A stretch of 55,376 bases of DNA, from NCBI GenBank assembly GCA_964406505.1, contig CAYORX010000010.1, positions 1-55,376 on the forward strand. Direction: 5' to 3'. Made by a program: the position numbers and the translations under genes. A model generated the notes under the pieces. It saw nothing but the letters and a program-made list of their open reading frames with translations. It ran no database searches and was not told the DNA's origin. The stretch comes from DTU015 sp964406505. GTDB lineage: Bacteria > Bacillota > Sulfobacillia > Fermentithermobacillales > Fermentithermobacillaceae. Of this stretch, positions 17,123 to 24,723 are shown piece after piece; the first letter of the stretch is position 1, and the number at the start of each line of letters is the position of its first letter.

Positions 17123-18586
17123 CTAAATCCTAGCACAATTTTGATTACCCCGCAATAATGGCTCAATTTCGATTTCCACTATCCGAACAGTATCCCGTCT
17201 AACCTTAAAATGTTCACTCAGCCTATATCCCCCAACCCAAACGATCTTATCTTCTGAAGTAAATATGGGGGTAAAATCACGATAGTACCGTGGAACGCGC
17301 ATAGATATCAGTAAATCTTTAAGCTTTTTCTCTTTTCCGGCCATTCCCAATGGAGCAAACTTGTCACCGGGCCTCCTAGTACGCAACCGAATTTTGCCCT
17401 TACACTCATTGTAATCTGCCCAAGCTTTTAATTCCACCATAAAAATAGATCGTGAGCCTATGTGTTCATAAACATCTGGATAATTCCATCCCTGCATCGT
17501 ATTTTCTAATAAAGCTGTTTTCACAATCAATCCTAATTCAGGAACATTTGTGCGACCTGGCACTTTTATTTCGACATCTAATTCTTTAGGTGGCTCAGGA
17601 TAAAATCCCAAATATCCTTGCTGTCTATGAGCAGTTATTTTACCGGGAAGCGAAACGGTCTTTCGTTCGGTTTTAAACAATTCTGATATGTGACCTATTT
17701 CCAAATTGCCGGTTTCTCCAGAGGATTCTCTCCAAGCTAGTTCTAATACTCTGGAGCCAACAGCCTTAGATAATCCCTCCAAGCGTTTCTCATCAATTAA
17801 AGTAACTCGACCTTCTTTAGCAGATATATCAGAAAAAGTGGTTTCGGCCATTTTCTTAATATATTCAGCATCCCATCTTAGGACTCGAGCTGTTTGAGAC
17901 AAAGTTTCTATTAACGAAGGGTTCAACTGCCTCGAAAGTTCTGGAATTACCTTATACCTCACGAAATTTCTTGTGTATCTCAAATCAAAATTATATATAT
18001 CCGTAATAATCGGAAGATTTTTAGCGCGGCAATATTCTTCGATAAGATTTCTAGGAACTTGTAAAATAGGCCTTATTACAGGACCGTTAACAGGAGGAAT
18101 ACCCGCAAGACCCAAGGTACCGGAACCTCGCATCAACCTCATTATTACGGTTTCCGCTTGATCGTTAAGGTTGTGGCCCATGGCGATTTTCTGGGCCTTA
18201 ATTGTTTCAGTTAATCGAAATAAGAACTTGTACCTAGCAATTCTTCCCGCTTCTTCAACACCAACTTTGAGTTTTTCGGCTAATTCAAAAACTTTTTCAT
18301 GTCCGATAAACCTCGAAATTTGTTTTCGCTCAGCAAAATCCATGACTAATTGAGCATCTTTATCTGCTTTTTTGCCGCGCATGTGATGATGCAGATGAGC
18401 TACGTAAAGATTGCACCCTAGCTTATCAGATAAAGTATGCAAACTGTCCAATAAACACATCGAGTCAGGTCCACCGGAAACGGCACAAACCACTGTATCG
18501 CCGGATTCAATCATATTATGTTCTCGAATAGTGGAAGATACGATATCAAGAACTTTGCTGACAGGATCAAATTTCGAAAGGACCAC
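17123..18586 (-). CDS. tilS: tRNA(Ile)-lysidine synthase
   Basis: Converts the wobble cytidine of tRNA-Ile(CAU) to lysidine using lysine and ATP, which changes both codon reading and charging. The PP-loop is SGGPDS (37-42); HLHHHMRGKKADKDAQL and GHNLNDQAETVIMRLMRGSG are family signatures, and the C-terminal TilS_C domain contains LRTRRPGDKFAPLGMAGKEKKLKDL. The 487 residues fit. The GTG start has AAGGGG directly in front, a short spacing, but no better start keeps the N-terminal helix. It lies 47 bases after the spoIIE stop region and 81 bases before ftsH. Confidence 0.95.
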   Translation of the reverse strand: MVLSKFDPVSKVLDIVSSTIREHNMIESGDTVVCAVSGGPDSMCLLDSLHTLSDKLGCNLYVAHLHHHMRGKKADKDAQLVMDFAERKQISRFIGHEKVFELAEKLKVGVEEAGRIARYKFLFRLTETIKAQKIAMGHNLNDQAETVIMRLMRGSGTLGLAGIPPVNGPVIRPILQVPRNLIEEYCRAKNLPIITDIYNFDLRYTRNFVRYKVIPELSRQLNPSLIETLSQTARVLRWDAEYIKKMAETTFSDISAKEGRVTLIDEKRLEGLSKAVGSRVLELAWRESSGETGNLEIGHISELFKTERKTVSLPGKITAHRQQGYLGFYPEPPKELDVEIKVPGRTNVPELGLIVKTALLENTMQGWNYPDVYEHIGSRSIFMVELKAWADYNECKGKIRLRTRRPGDKFAPLGMAGKEKKLKDLLISMRVPRYYRDFTPIFTSEDKIVWVGGYRLSEHFKVRRDTVRIVEIEIEPLLRGNQNCARI

Positions 18587-18633
18587 CCCTTAAGTTTCAC
18601 TATATATAGGCATACCACGTGACAAATACGTTT

Positions 18634-20862
18634 TCAAACCTTTTCTACAAAGACCCCTACTATAGTTATATCATCTTCAGGCCTTTGCTTTTGGTAACGT
18701 AAACTTTGATTTATCAAGGATTTTATACAACCGTCTAAATCAGAATTTTTTGTACGAGCTAACCTCATCATTAACATTTGTTCCGCTCTGGCTGGTATTG
18801 GGCTCGATCTAAAAACACCGTCTGAAACAAGAAGTATCAAATCTCCTTGATCTATGGGTTCACTAGTTCCATAACACATCACGTGGGTAACTGCGCCGGC
18901 CGGGGGTTTGGCACCCCGAACCACTAGAACGTGGCCATTGCGCTTTTTTATAAAAGACGGTGGTGCTCCTAATTTATAAAAATGTGCTCTTTCTAGCTTA
19001 GGATCAACAACGAGACAATCTAAAGCAACAAAACTATCTGGCCGCCACGCAAGGTGAAGAGCCGAGTTCAAAAACGAAATGCATGATTGATGATCTAGAC
19101 CGCAATCAACCAATGATTTTAACAGTTTAACTGCATCTTTGCTTTGATTTGCAGCAATTTTACCCTTTCCCATACCATCTATTAGAATTAATAAGGTTCT
19201 TCCGTCATTCAGATCATATTTCGTCCACAAATCACCGGGTTTGCCTATGCCAGATGCCGCAATAGAAGTTCCTTTCGCCAATATTTTCAGCAAAGGTGCC
19301 TTATTATTCAATTTCATTTCGCTCTTATTAAGGCTTACATCATTGACCATGTTACTTAAACATTTAAATTGATAAGCAAGACAATCAATCGTATCTGATT
19401 CGATCGAGTTTAATTGCTTCTCTAAACGATTAATTTGTCGCTTATAGTTCAAGTGAATAACCATTTCGCGAAACCTTTTACACTTATCTGCCGCGATCAG
19501 ATCGCTTTCATATAAACCTATTTTGCCCGTCAATCTAGCCTTACGAGCAAGTTTTACGAATCCATCATAGGTTTCTCCAAAACATTCTTCCCAACAAAAA
19601 CTTCTGTTTTCACAATCATAGCAAGTACTCTCGAACAATTGTTTAATAACATCATTATCAGGTGCATTAACTCCGGAAACTGCAAGTTTTTGAGCATGCT
19701 CTTTTTTATTCGGCATGCGTTTTGTTTCAGGTGCAACAGCAACAAATCCTAGTCTAGCGGAACTTGCTTCATTAAAAAGTCGACCGGTTTTTAAAAGCAC
19801 GTTCGATATCAAGTGATACCAATCCCGATCCCTTTTGTTATCGATTACATAGCCTTTACGATTTCCAACGAGGCTTGGGTAACATACAAGATCGACAACA
19901 CATGAAGATAATGCTTTTCTAACACTTGGAGTAATAAATACAAGCACCACAGAACAAACGATTTGCTCTAATAATCGGTATTTCAATAAAGAAGCGGGCT
20001 TTGCAAAAAATGACATGATCAAGCCTGCCGAAAAATATCCAAGAACAGCCGCACATTTGCCAAGGTTGGCCCCTAAAGCTGTAAGCACTCCTGTTATACC
20101 AAGCCAGCCTATCATTTCCGAACCACCGATTCCTGTCATACAAGCTGCCGTTCCGAATAAAATACCTGCTAAGGCACCTGATCCAAATCCCCCTGAATAA
20201 GCAAAAACTAAAGTTCCTACCATACTTACCATAATGCCAAGATCTAGATTAAAAAACCGAATTCCTTGAAATGCACCGATAGAAAACAAACTTAGTGGTG
20301 CTAGTAGATAGACTACATCTTCGATGATTAATTTTTGCCTATCTGTTTCGAGAAATAAACTGAATGCAAAACCAAAAAATAAGGCTGAAATACCACTGCT
20401 TAAGCCTTCAATAAAGGCAAAAAGATATGTAGAAAAATTTAAACCTGTGACAATTCCTACCCCTATTCGCGCCATAAAAACGCTAAAACTAGCGAGCAAT
20501 ACATTTGCTACCTGCAAGTGTTGTTCATCACTTTTATATCGTACAAACACAGTGATCGCGACCAAAGAAGCTATAACCGAAACTAGCACATCCCATTTGC
20601 CCAGGCTAAAAGTACCGGCGATCACAGCTGCTGCTGCAAATAAAGAACCTTTTTTAAAAGTAGTGCGGTAACTTATGTAAAATGCCGTGCCAAAAGGGGC
20701 GATCATATTTACTATTCGAGATCTGCTTAACAGAAATCCAATCACATATACTAAACATAACACTCCTTTGTTTTGAATGTTTTTGCCTGCACTGGCCTTT
20801 TGCCAAAACTCTATACCCATTCTACTTAATTGATTCATAAGGATATCGATCATCTTGGTCAA
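18634..20862 (-). CDS. spoIIE: Stage II sporulation protein E (membrane PP2C phosphatase)
   Basis: Dephosphorylates SpoIIAA and so activates sigma-F in the forespore; also acts at the polar septum. The N-terminal part is about ten membrane helices (about 25-320), followed by a central region rich in cysteine and charged residues and a C-terminal PP2C domain with LLILIDGMGKGK and ILLVSDGVFRSSP, which hold the metal-binding aspartates. About 742 residues, shorter than Bacillus SpoIIE. Start is uncertain: a TTG with GGGGGGG six bases before it is used here, while an ATG lies 36 bases upstream. Followed closely by tilS. Confidence 0.95.
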   Translation of the reverse strand: MTKMIDILMNQLSRMGIEFWQKASAGKNIQNKGVLCLVYVIGFLLSRSRIVNMIAPFGTAFYISYRTTFKKGSLFAAAAVIAGTFSLGKWDVLVSVIASLVAITVFVRYKSDEQHLQVANVLLASFSVFMARIGVGIVTGLNFSTYLFAFIEGLSSGISALFFGFAFSLFLETDRQKLIIEDVVYLLAPLSLFSIGAFQGIRFFNLDLGIMVSMVGTLVFAYSGGFGSGALAGILFGTAACMTGIGGSEMIGWLGITGVLTALGANLGKCAAVLGYFSAGLIMSFFAKPASLLKYRLLEQIVCSVVLVFITPSVRKALSSCVVDLVCYPSLVGNRKGYVIDNKRDRDWYHLISNVLLKTGRLFNEASSARLGFVAVAPETKRMPNKKEHAQKLAVSGVNAPDNDVIKQLFESTCYDCENRSFCWEECFGETYDGFVKLARKARLTGKIGLYESDLIAADKCKRFREMVIHLNYKRQINRLEKQLNSIESDTIDCLAYQFKCLSNMVNDVSLNKSEMKLNNKAPLLKILAKGTSIAASGIGKPGDLWTKYDLNDGRTLLILIDGMGKGKIAANQSKDAVKLLKSLVDCGLDHQSCISFLNSALHLAWRPDSFVALDCLVVDPKLERAHFYKLGAPPSFIKKRNGHVLVVRGAKPPAGAVTHVMCYGTSEPIDQGDLILLVSDGVFRSSPIPARAEQMLMMRLARTKNSDLDGCIKSLINQSLRYQKQRPEDDITIVGVFVEKV

Positions 20863-20921
20863 TTGAATCCCCCCCACTATTTTGGGAATGATCATCAAGC
20901 CCCATCAATTATGTGGCAGTA

Positions 20922-20950
20922 TTGCCATTTTATACCATCATATGTAAAAT
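20922..20950 (+). promoter_or_regulatory. Plus-strand promoter overlapping the spoIIE promoter
   Basis: TTGCCA (20922-20927), 17 bases, TAAAAT (20945-20950). It points away from spoIIE and towards the folded stretch that ends in a terminator hairpin at 21133. The two promoters share the same bases, so they may exclude one another. Confidence 0.45.
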
Positions 20951-20959
20951 CATTGTCAA
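20929..20959 (-). promoter_or_regulatory. spoIIE promoter with long spacer and Spo0A-like box
   Basis: On the minus strand TTGACA (20959-20954) and TATAAA (20934-20929) are separated by 19 bases. In Bacillus spoIIE is driven by a sigma-A promoter with an over-long spacer that needs phosphorylated Spo0A. The opposite strand of the minus 35 region reads ATTGTCAAG (20952-20960 with flank), close to the 0A box TTTGTCRAA. Consistent with Spo0A control; inference from motif and gene identity. Confidence 0.5.
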
Positions 20960-21134
20960 GCCTTGTCCCTAATGAAATTAGGAGAAAGTAAATGCCTGTC
21001 GGATAAGAGTACCTACCTAAAAAGGCAATTAATCCTACGATAGACAACTATGATATATACTTTCGCTTCGCGGTATCTTTTTAACCGCCTAAATTGTTGT
21101 GAACGATACTTTGGGCGATCTACAACAATTTTTA
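20957..21134 (+). ncRNA. Candidate small RNA divergent from spoIIE
   Basis: About 175 bases with no gene of useful length but four consecutive stems: CCTAAT/ATTAGG (20968-20982), TGCCT/AGGCA (20993-21027), GCGGT/ACCGC (21070-21088) and a ten-pair hairpin AAATTGTTGT/ACAACAATTT (21091-21131) followed by T residues, which looks like a terminator with a 21-base loop. A promoter-like pair lies just upstream. It contains a five-codon frame ATG-CCT-GTC-GGA-TAA behind AGGAG, perhaps a leader peptide. I do not recognise a known RNA family. Existence as a transcript is inferred. Confidence 0.4.
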
Positions 21135-21143
21135 ACCAGTGTA

Positions 21144-21172
21144 TTGACGGATCTTTGTGTTGTGCATATAAT
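21144..21172 (+). promoter_or_regulatory. Promoter of tRNA-Met
   Basis: TTGACG (21144-21149), 17 bases, perfect TATAAT (21167-21172), placing the start about seven bases before the tRNA. Confidence 0.8.
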
Positions 21173-21186
21173 TAACGGTGCTGTGT

Positions 21187-21263
21187 GGCGGCGTAGCTCA
21201 GATGGTCAGAGCATACGGTTCATACCCGTAGCGTCACTGGTTCAAGTCCAGTCGCCGCTACCA
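21187..21263 (+). tRNA. tRNA-Met (CAT), elongator type
   Basis: Complete cloverleaf. Acceptor arms GGCGGCG and CGCCGCT pair over seven positions with a G-T at the first pair; the anticodon loop TTCATAC sits in a TACGG/CCGTA stem; the T arm carries GGTTCAAGTCC; CCA is encoded. The first pair and the lack of three G-C pairs in the anticodon stem argue for the elongator, not the initiator. Bacillus also has a tRNA-Met between spoIIE and the S1-domain gene. Confidence 0.95.
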
Positions 21264-21430
21264 AATTTTTTATCTACACTTTATTTATCCATATACTCCT
21301 TAAGTATTTGCGAATCACATTCAAATTGACTTTAATTGGCATTTTATATTTATTACATCGAAAAATGTTCGAATACAATCCTACGTTGATTCCCGTATAT
21401 TCCTCAAACTCATTATTTTACTTTGTATAT

Positions 21431-21460
21431 TTCACAACAAAGCAAAGTTTATAGTAGAAT
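21431..21460 (+). promoter_or_regulatory. Candidate promoter of fhs
   Basis: TTCACA (21431-21436), 18 bases, TAGAAT (21455-21460); each element differs from consensus at one base. The start would fall near 21467, exactly at the 5' strand of the stem described in the fhs leader. The remaining bases between tRNA-Met and this site are AT-rich and hold nothing else I can support. Confidence 0.5.
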
Positions 21461-21466
21461 CTAAAG

Positions 21467-21560
21467 AGGAAGTTGGGTGTATTGTTAATAAAACTGACTA
21501 AGGCTGGAAAACTATTCATTGGGTTCGGTTGTAAAACAGTAAACCACTTTGGGACTTCCT
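21467..21560 (+). other. Possible structured leader of the fhs mRNA
   Basis: AGGAAGT (21467-21473) is perfectly complementary to ACTTCCT (21554-21560), closing a 94-base region that begins at the predicted transcription start and ends 14 bases before the fhs ribosome site. An inner ACTG/CAGT pairing is possible. fhs genes are known targets of the ZTP (pfl) riboswitch, but I could not match its conserved core, so the element stays unassigned. Confidence 0.35.
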
Positions 21561-21585
21561 AAAAAACCACAACGAGGTGATTTTA

Positions 21586-23346
21586 GTGTTATCGGACATA
21601 GAAATTGCTCAACGCGCTGATTTAGATCCAATAGTTAATGTCGCAAAATCAGTGGGCCTATCAGAAGAAGACATGGATTTACATTCTAAATATAGGGCTA
21701 AAGTTCATCTAGACGTATTAAAGAAATACGCATCAAGACCCCAAGGTAAGTACATAGATGTCACCGCGATCACCCCGACACCTCTTGGTGAAGGAAAAAC
21801 GACTACCGCTATAGGTCTTGTTCAAGCTATTGGTAGTTACCTTAAAGAAAGTGTAATTGCTTGTATAAGACAGCCAAGCATGGGACCTACATTTAACATT
21901 AAAGGCGGTGCCGCCGGGGGTGGGTACAGCCAAGTTATTCCTATGGAAGATTTTAACCTCCATCTTACTGGAGACATTCACGCTATAACTGTGGCTCATA
22001 ATTTGGCTTCCGCAGCTTTAGACTCACGAATGTATCACGAATCTAGGCAAACTGATGCCGCTCTCAAACGGCGAGGATTATCCGAGCGAATTGATGTTGA
22101 CCCTGAGACTATCACGTGGCGTCGAGTAGTTGATGTAGCTGATCGCAGCTTGAGAGATATATCTGTGGGGCTGGCCGACGATACCCTTAGGGACGGCTCT
22201 CCGAATCCAGTTTTCCCGAGAACCACAGGTTTTGACATTTCTGTAGCAAGTGAGCTTATGGCAATCTTAGCACTTACAACTGGTCTTCAAGATATGCGTG
22301 AAAGAGTTGGCAAAGTTGTAGTAGCCATGGATAAAAAAGGCAATCCCGTTACGCTAGAACGATTAGGAGTAGCAGGTGCCGTAACAGTTCTTCTAAAAGA
22401 TGCCTTGATGCCCACCTTGTTGCAAACTCTTGAGGGGCAGCCCACTTTTGTTCATGCTGGGCCGTTTGCGAATATCGCCCATGGAAACAGCAGCATAATT
22501 GCAGATCAAATCGCTTTGAAACTCGCAGATTATGTTGTAACTGAAAGTGGATTTGGTGCCGATATAGGGATGGAGAAATTCTTCAATATCAAATGCAGGT
22601 ATAGCGGGCTTATTCCAAATGCTGTTTGTCTAGTTGCCACAGTACGTGCCCTTAAAATGCACGGAGGTGGTCCCAAAGTCACTCCGGGTGCTGCCCTCCA
22701 CAAAGCCTATACCGAAGAAAATCTGGGGCTTCTTGAAAAAGGCTTAGAAAACTTAGGCGTCCATATCAGAAATGCACGTAAGTTCGGTATCCCTGTGGTT
22801 GTTGCTATTAATGCATTTCCAACAGATACAGATGCTGAAATCAACATGGTACGTGACTATTCCATCAAACAGGGCGCAGTAGATGCTGTCAAGACTACTC
22901 ATTTTGCCGATGGTGGTAAGGGTGCAGTAGAACTAGCCAAAGCCGTAGTTAAGGCATGCGACATGCCTTCGGATTTCGATTTCTTATACGAACTTGACCA
23001 GCCTATCAAAAATAAGATTGAGATAATTGCCAAAAATATCTACAACGCGAAAGATGTTTCTTATTCAGATAAGGCCGAACAACAAATCGCAAGCTACGAA
23101 CGCAGCGGCTTTGGTAATCTACCTATATGCATGGCAAAAACCCACCTTAGTATCAGTCATGATCCTGCACTTAAAGGCGCACCTAAAGGATTTACTCTGC
23201 CTATACGTGAAGTACGAGCCAGTGTAGGCGCGGGATTCATCTATCCTTTAATAGGTACTATGAGCACTATGCCGGGGCTTGCAACCAGACCAGCTTTCAT
23301 GGACATTGACATAGATGAAGACGGTAATATTGTCGGCATGTTTTAA
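21586..23346 (+). CDS. fhs: Formate--tetrahydrofolate ligase
   Basis: Joins formate to tetrahydrofolate with ATP to make 10-formyl-THF, for purines or for the methyl branch of the Wood-Ljungdahl pathway. The P-loop is TPTPLGEGKTT (63-73). GGAAGGGYSQVIPMEDFNLH, NIAHGNSSI and the C-terminal GTMSTMPGLATRPAF are family signatures. GTG start with GAGGTG upstream. At 586 residues it is about 30 longer than the usual bacterial enzyme; the extra bases include a segment near 149-168 (RMYHESRQTDAALKRRGLSE) seen in longer-type enzymes. It stands alone between two tRNA genes, apart from folD or other folate genes. Confidence 0.97.
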   Translation: MLSDIEIAQRADLDPIVNVAKSVGLSEEDMDLHSKYRAKVHLDVLKKYASRPQGKYIDVTAITPTPLGEGKTTTAIGLVQAIGSYLKESVIACIRQPSMGPTFNIKGGAAGGGYSQVIPMEDFNLHLTGDIHAITVAHNLASAALDSRMYHESRQTDAALKRRGLSERIDVDPETITWRRVVDVADRSLRDISVGLADDTLRDGSPNPVFPRTTGFDISVASELMAILALTTGLQDMRERVGKVVVAMDKKGNPVTLERLGVAGAVTVLLKDALMPTLLQTLEGQPTFVHAGPFANIAHGNSSIIADQIALKLADYVVTESGFGADIGMEKFFNIKCRYSGLIPNAVCLVATVRALKMHGGGPKVTPGAALHKAYTEENLGLLEKGLENLGVHIRNARKFGIPVVVAINAFPTDTDAEINMVRDYSIKQGAVDAVKTTHFADGGKGAVELAKAVVKACDMPSDFDFLYELDQPIKNKIEIIAKNIYNAKDVSYSDKAEQQIASYERSGFGNLPICMAKTHLSISHDPALKGAPKGFTLPIREVRASVGAGFIYPLIGTMSTMPGLATRPAFMDIDIDEDGNIVGMF

Positions 23347-23378
23347 ATCAACATATTAAGACAATAGTAGATATAAAC

Positions 23379-23412
23379 AATAAGGGGTGGCTGATTGTCG
23401 CCCCTTATTATT
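23379..23412 (+). terminator. Rho-independent terminator of fhs
   Basis: Nine-pair stem AATAAGGGG (23379-23387) with CCCCTTATT (23401-23409) around a 13-base loop that can add further pairs, followed by ATT. Lies 33 bases after the fhs stop. Confidence 0.8.
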
Positions 23413-23484
23413 CGAGTACATTTCGTAAAACAAAACCTTATTTTTACAGGTCGCACTCTCTTTTTTTCACAGAATTAAAGGACA

Positions 23485-23513
23485 TTGACGCGGAATTACT
23501 CCATCGCTATAAT
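23485..23513 (+). promoter_or_regulatory. Promoter of tRNA-Lys
   Basis: TTGACG (23485-23490), 17 bases, perfect TATAAT (23508-23513). The same minus 35 hexamer and spacer length are used at the tRNA-Met gene. Confidence 0.75.
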
Positions 23514-23551
23514 AAACGCATGGTCTATTGTCTACCGGCTAAGTTTTTTAA

Positions 23552-23626
23552 GGGCCATTAGCTCAATGGTAGAGCATCCGACTCTTAATCGGGGGGTTAC
23601 AGGTTCGAGTCCTGTATGGCCCACCA
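23552..23626 (+). tRNA. tRNA-Lys (CTT)
   Basis: Complete cloverleaf: acceptor GGGCCAT pairs with ATGGCCC, the anticodon loop is CTCTTAA in a TCCGA/TCGGG-like stem, T arm GGTTCGAGTCC, CCA encoded. It reads AAG codons. Confidence 0.95.
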
Positions 23627-23648
23627 GCGTAACCCACGTTTCAAACCC

Positions 23649-23819
23649 TTACTTTACTAGACTTAGATGGCGATCGTCGCCATTTCGCCGCCCAGACAGC
23701 GTTCTTGCTAATTTGAGTGCATCTTCGGTGATTACACCCGAAACTTCGCGCTTTAAGCCTTGAATAATGTAGGTATAGGTACCATAGGTCGAATCTGCTG
23801 GTTCTACGCTACCAAGGAT
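23649..23819 (-). pseudogene. Possible gene remnant, 56 codons without a start
   Basis: An open frame on the minus strand translates to a protein-like sequence (GTYTYIIQGLKRE then VSGVITEDALKLARTLSG) with good amphipathic spacing, but it begins right after a TGA and has no ATG, GTG or TTG near its 5' end and no ribosome site. No continuation is visible in the other frames upstream. It may be the 3' remnant of a decayed gene, downstream of tRNA-Leu. I do not recognise the family, and chance cannot be excluded. Confidence 0.25.
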
Positions 23820-23922
23820 TCAAAATTGTCAATAGTAGTCGATATTATGGGGTTGATTTTTAAGAGGTATACTTAGTTGCGGTTTTAAAAATAGATGCCA
23901 AGTACATTGCTAAATATACATA

Positions 23923-24011
23923 TGGTGCCGGGGGCGGGACTCGAACCCGCACGGGCTTAAAAACCCAGGGGATTTTAAGTCCCCATTGTCTACCTATTCC
24001 AACACCCCGGC
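23923..24011 (-). tRNA. tRNA-Leu (TAA)
   Basis: An 89-base class II tRNA with long variable arm (TGGGTTTTTAAGCCCG). Acceptor GCCGGGG pairs with CCCCGGC, anticodon loop CTTAAAA in a GGGGA/TCCCC stem, T arm GGTTCGAGTCC, CCA encoded. Its 5' end lies only 10 bases after the stop codon of the S1-domain gene, so both are probably cut from one transcript. Confidence 0.96.
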
Positions 24012-24021
24012 TTTGGCCTTC

Positions 24022-24411
24022 TTAAAACTCTCTACGCCAACCGCTGCCTCCGCGCTTGGAGTCTGTATTTCTTCTAAGATCAGCCTGGCGTTCATCGCTT
24101 TCTTTCATAAATTTCGCAAGTTTATCTTCAAAACTTGCTTTTGAACGAAAACTCTGACGACGACGCGGTCTATATGATGGATCCGCCTGTTTAATGCTCA
24201 ACCCAATCTTACCCGAAGAGTCTACAGATAAAACTTTAACCTGAACCTTTTCATTTCTCTTTACATAGTCGTTAATATCTTTAACATACGCATCGGCGAT
24301 CTCAGAAATGTGTACTAATCCAGTCTTGCCATCAGACAAAGTAACAAAAGCGCCGAAATTTGTAATTCCTGTAACGACTCCCTCTATGATTGTTCCTACT
24401 TCGGGGGTCAT
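24022..24411 (-). CDS. S1-domain RNA-binding protein, YabR-like
   Basis: A 129-residue protein with one S1 domain (about 1-72: VGTIIEGVVTGITNFGAFVTL, GLVHISEIA, VKVLSVDSSGKIGLSIKQ) and a basic, low-complexity tail. It resembles Bacillus YabR in sequence and place between divIC and spoIIE; such proteins bind RNA and polynucleotides in general. The start is set by the promoter: a sigma-A site at 24458-24487 would begin transcripts near 24451, so an earlier TTG frame start would not be transcribed. tRNA-Leu follows after 10 bases. Confidence 0.88.
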   Translation of the reverse strand: MTPEVGTIIEGVVTGITNFGAFVTLSDGKTGLVHISEIADAYVKDINDYVKRNEKVQVKVLSVDSSGKIGLSIKQADPSYRPRRRQSFRSKASFEDKLAKFMKESDERQADLRRNTDSKRGGSGWRREF

Positions 24412-24457
24412 ACCTCCGACATTCCTCCCGGTATCTTTTGATAAATCCAACAAACTG

Positions 24458-24487
24458 ATTATAGGTGATGCATATTTCGAGTGTCAA
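24458..24487 (-). promoter_or_regulatory. Sigma-A promoter of the S1-domain gene and tRNA-Leu
   Basis: On the minus strand a perfect TTGACA (24487-24482) and a perfect TATAAT (24463-24458) separated by 18 bases. Among the best promoter matches in the window. The rest of the gap up to yabP holds no gene. Confidence 0.85.
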
Positions 24488-24651
24488 GGATTATAATATC
24501 GCAGTTAATACCATGCTCAACAGATAAACCCTATCATACAACAAAATATTGCCACTTTCCTTAATCATAGCATCAATACTTTGTGAGATCACTCATACAA
24601 TATTACTGTACCTCTTTTTGAGGAAACTTGCCAATCCGGTTCCATCACGTG

Positions 24652-24679
24652 TCATATATTATTGCAAAGAGCATATCTA
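24652..24679 (+). promoter_or_regulatory. Possible sigma-E-type promoter of yabP
   Basis: TCATATA (24652-24658) matches the sigma-E minus 35 consensus at six of seven bases; 13 bases later CATATCTA (24672-24679) matches only the CATA half of the minus 10. yabP and yabQ are known mother-cell genes under sigma-E in Bacillus, which is the main support. Confidence 0.25.
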
Positions 24680-24723
24680 GGATACTAAATATAGAATCAA
24701 ATTCTGGTTTGGAGGTGCTTCAT

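Noticed and set aside
20992..21006. Five-codon frame ATG-CCT-GTC-GGA-TAA behind AGGAG
   Set aside because: Too short to call a gene; noted only inside the candidate small RNA.
21359..21376. LexA-like box TCGAACATTTTTCGA before fhs
   Set aside because: Only one half matches the CGAAC-N4-GTTCG consensus, and fhs is not an SOS gene.
21467..21560. Classical ZTP riboswitch upstream of fhs
   Set aside because: The gene is a known target, but I could not find the conserved GACUGGC-type core, the GUGG/CCAC hairpin or the CCGCCUGGGC end, so only an unassigned leader is reported.
23485..23763. A 92-codon plus-strand open frame between fhs and tRNA-Leu
   Set aside because: It runs through the tRNA-Lys promoter and gene; the translated cloverleaf explains the open frame.
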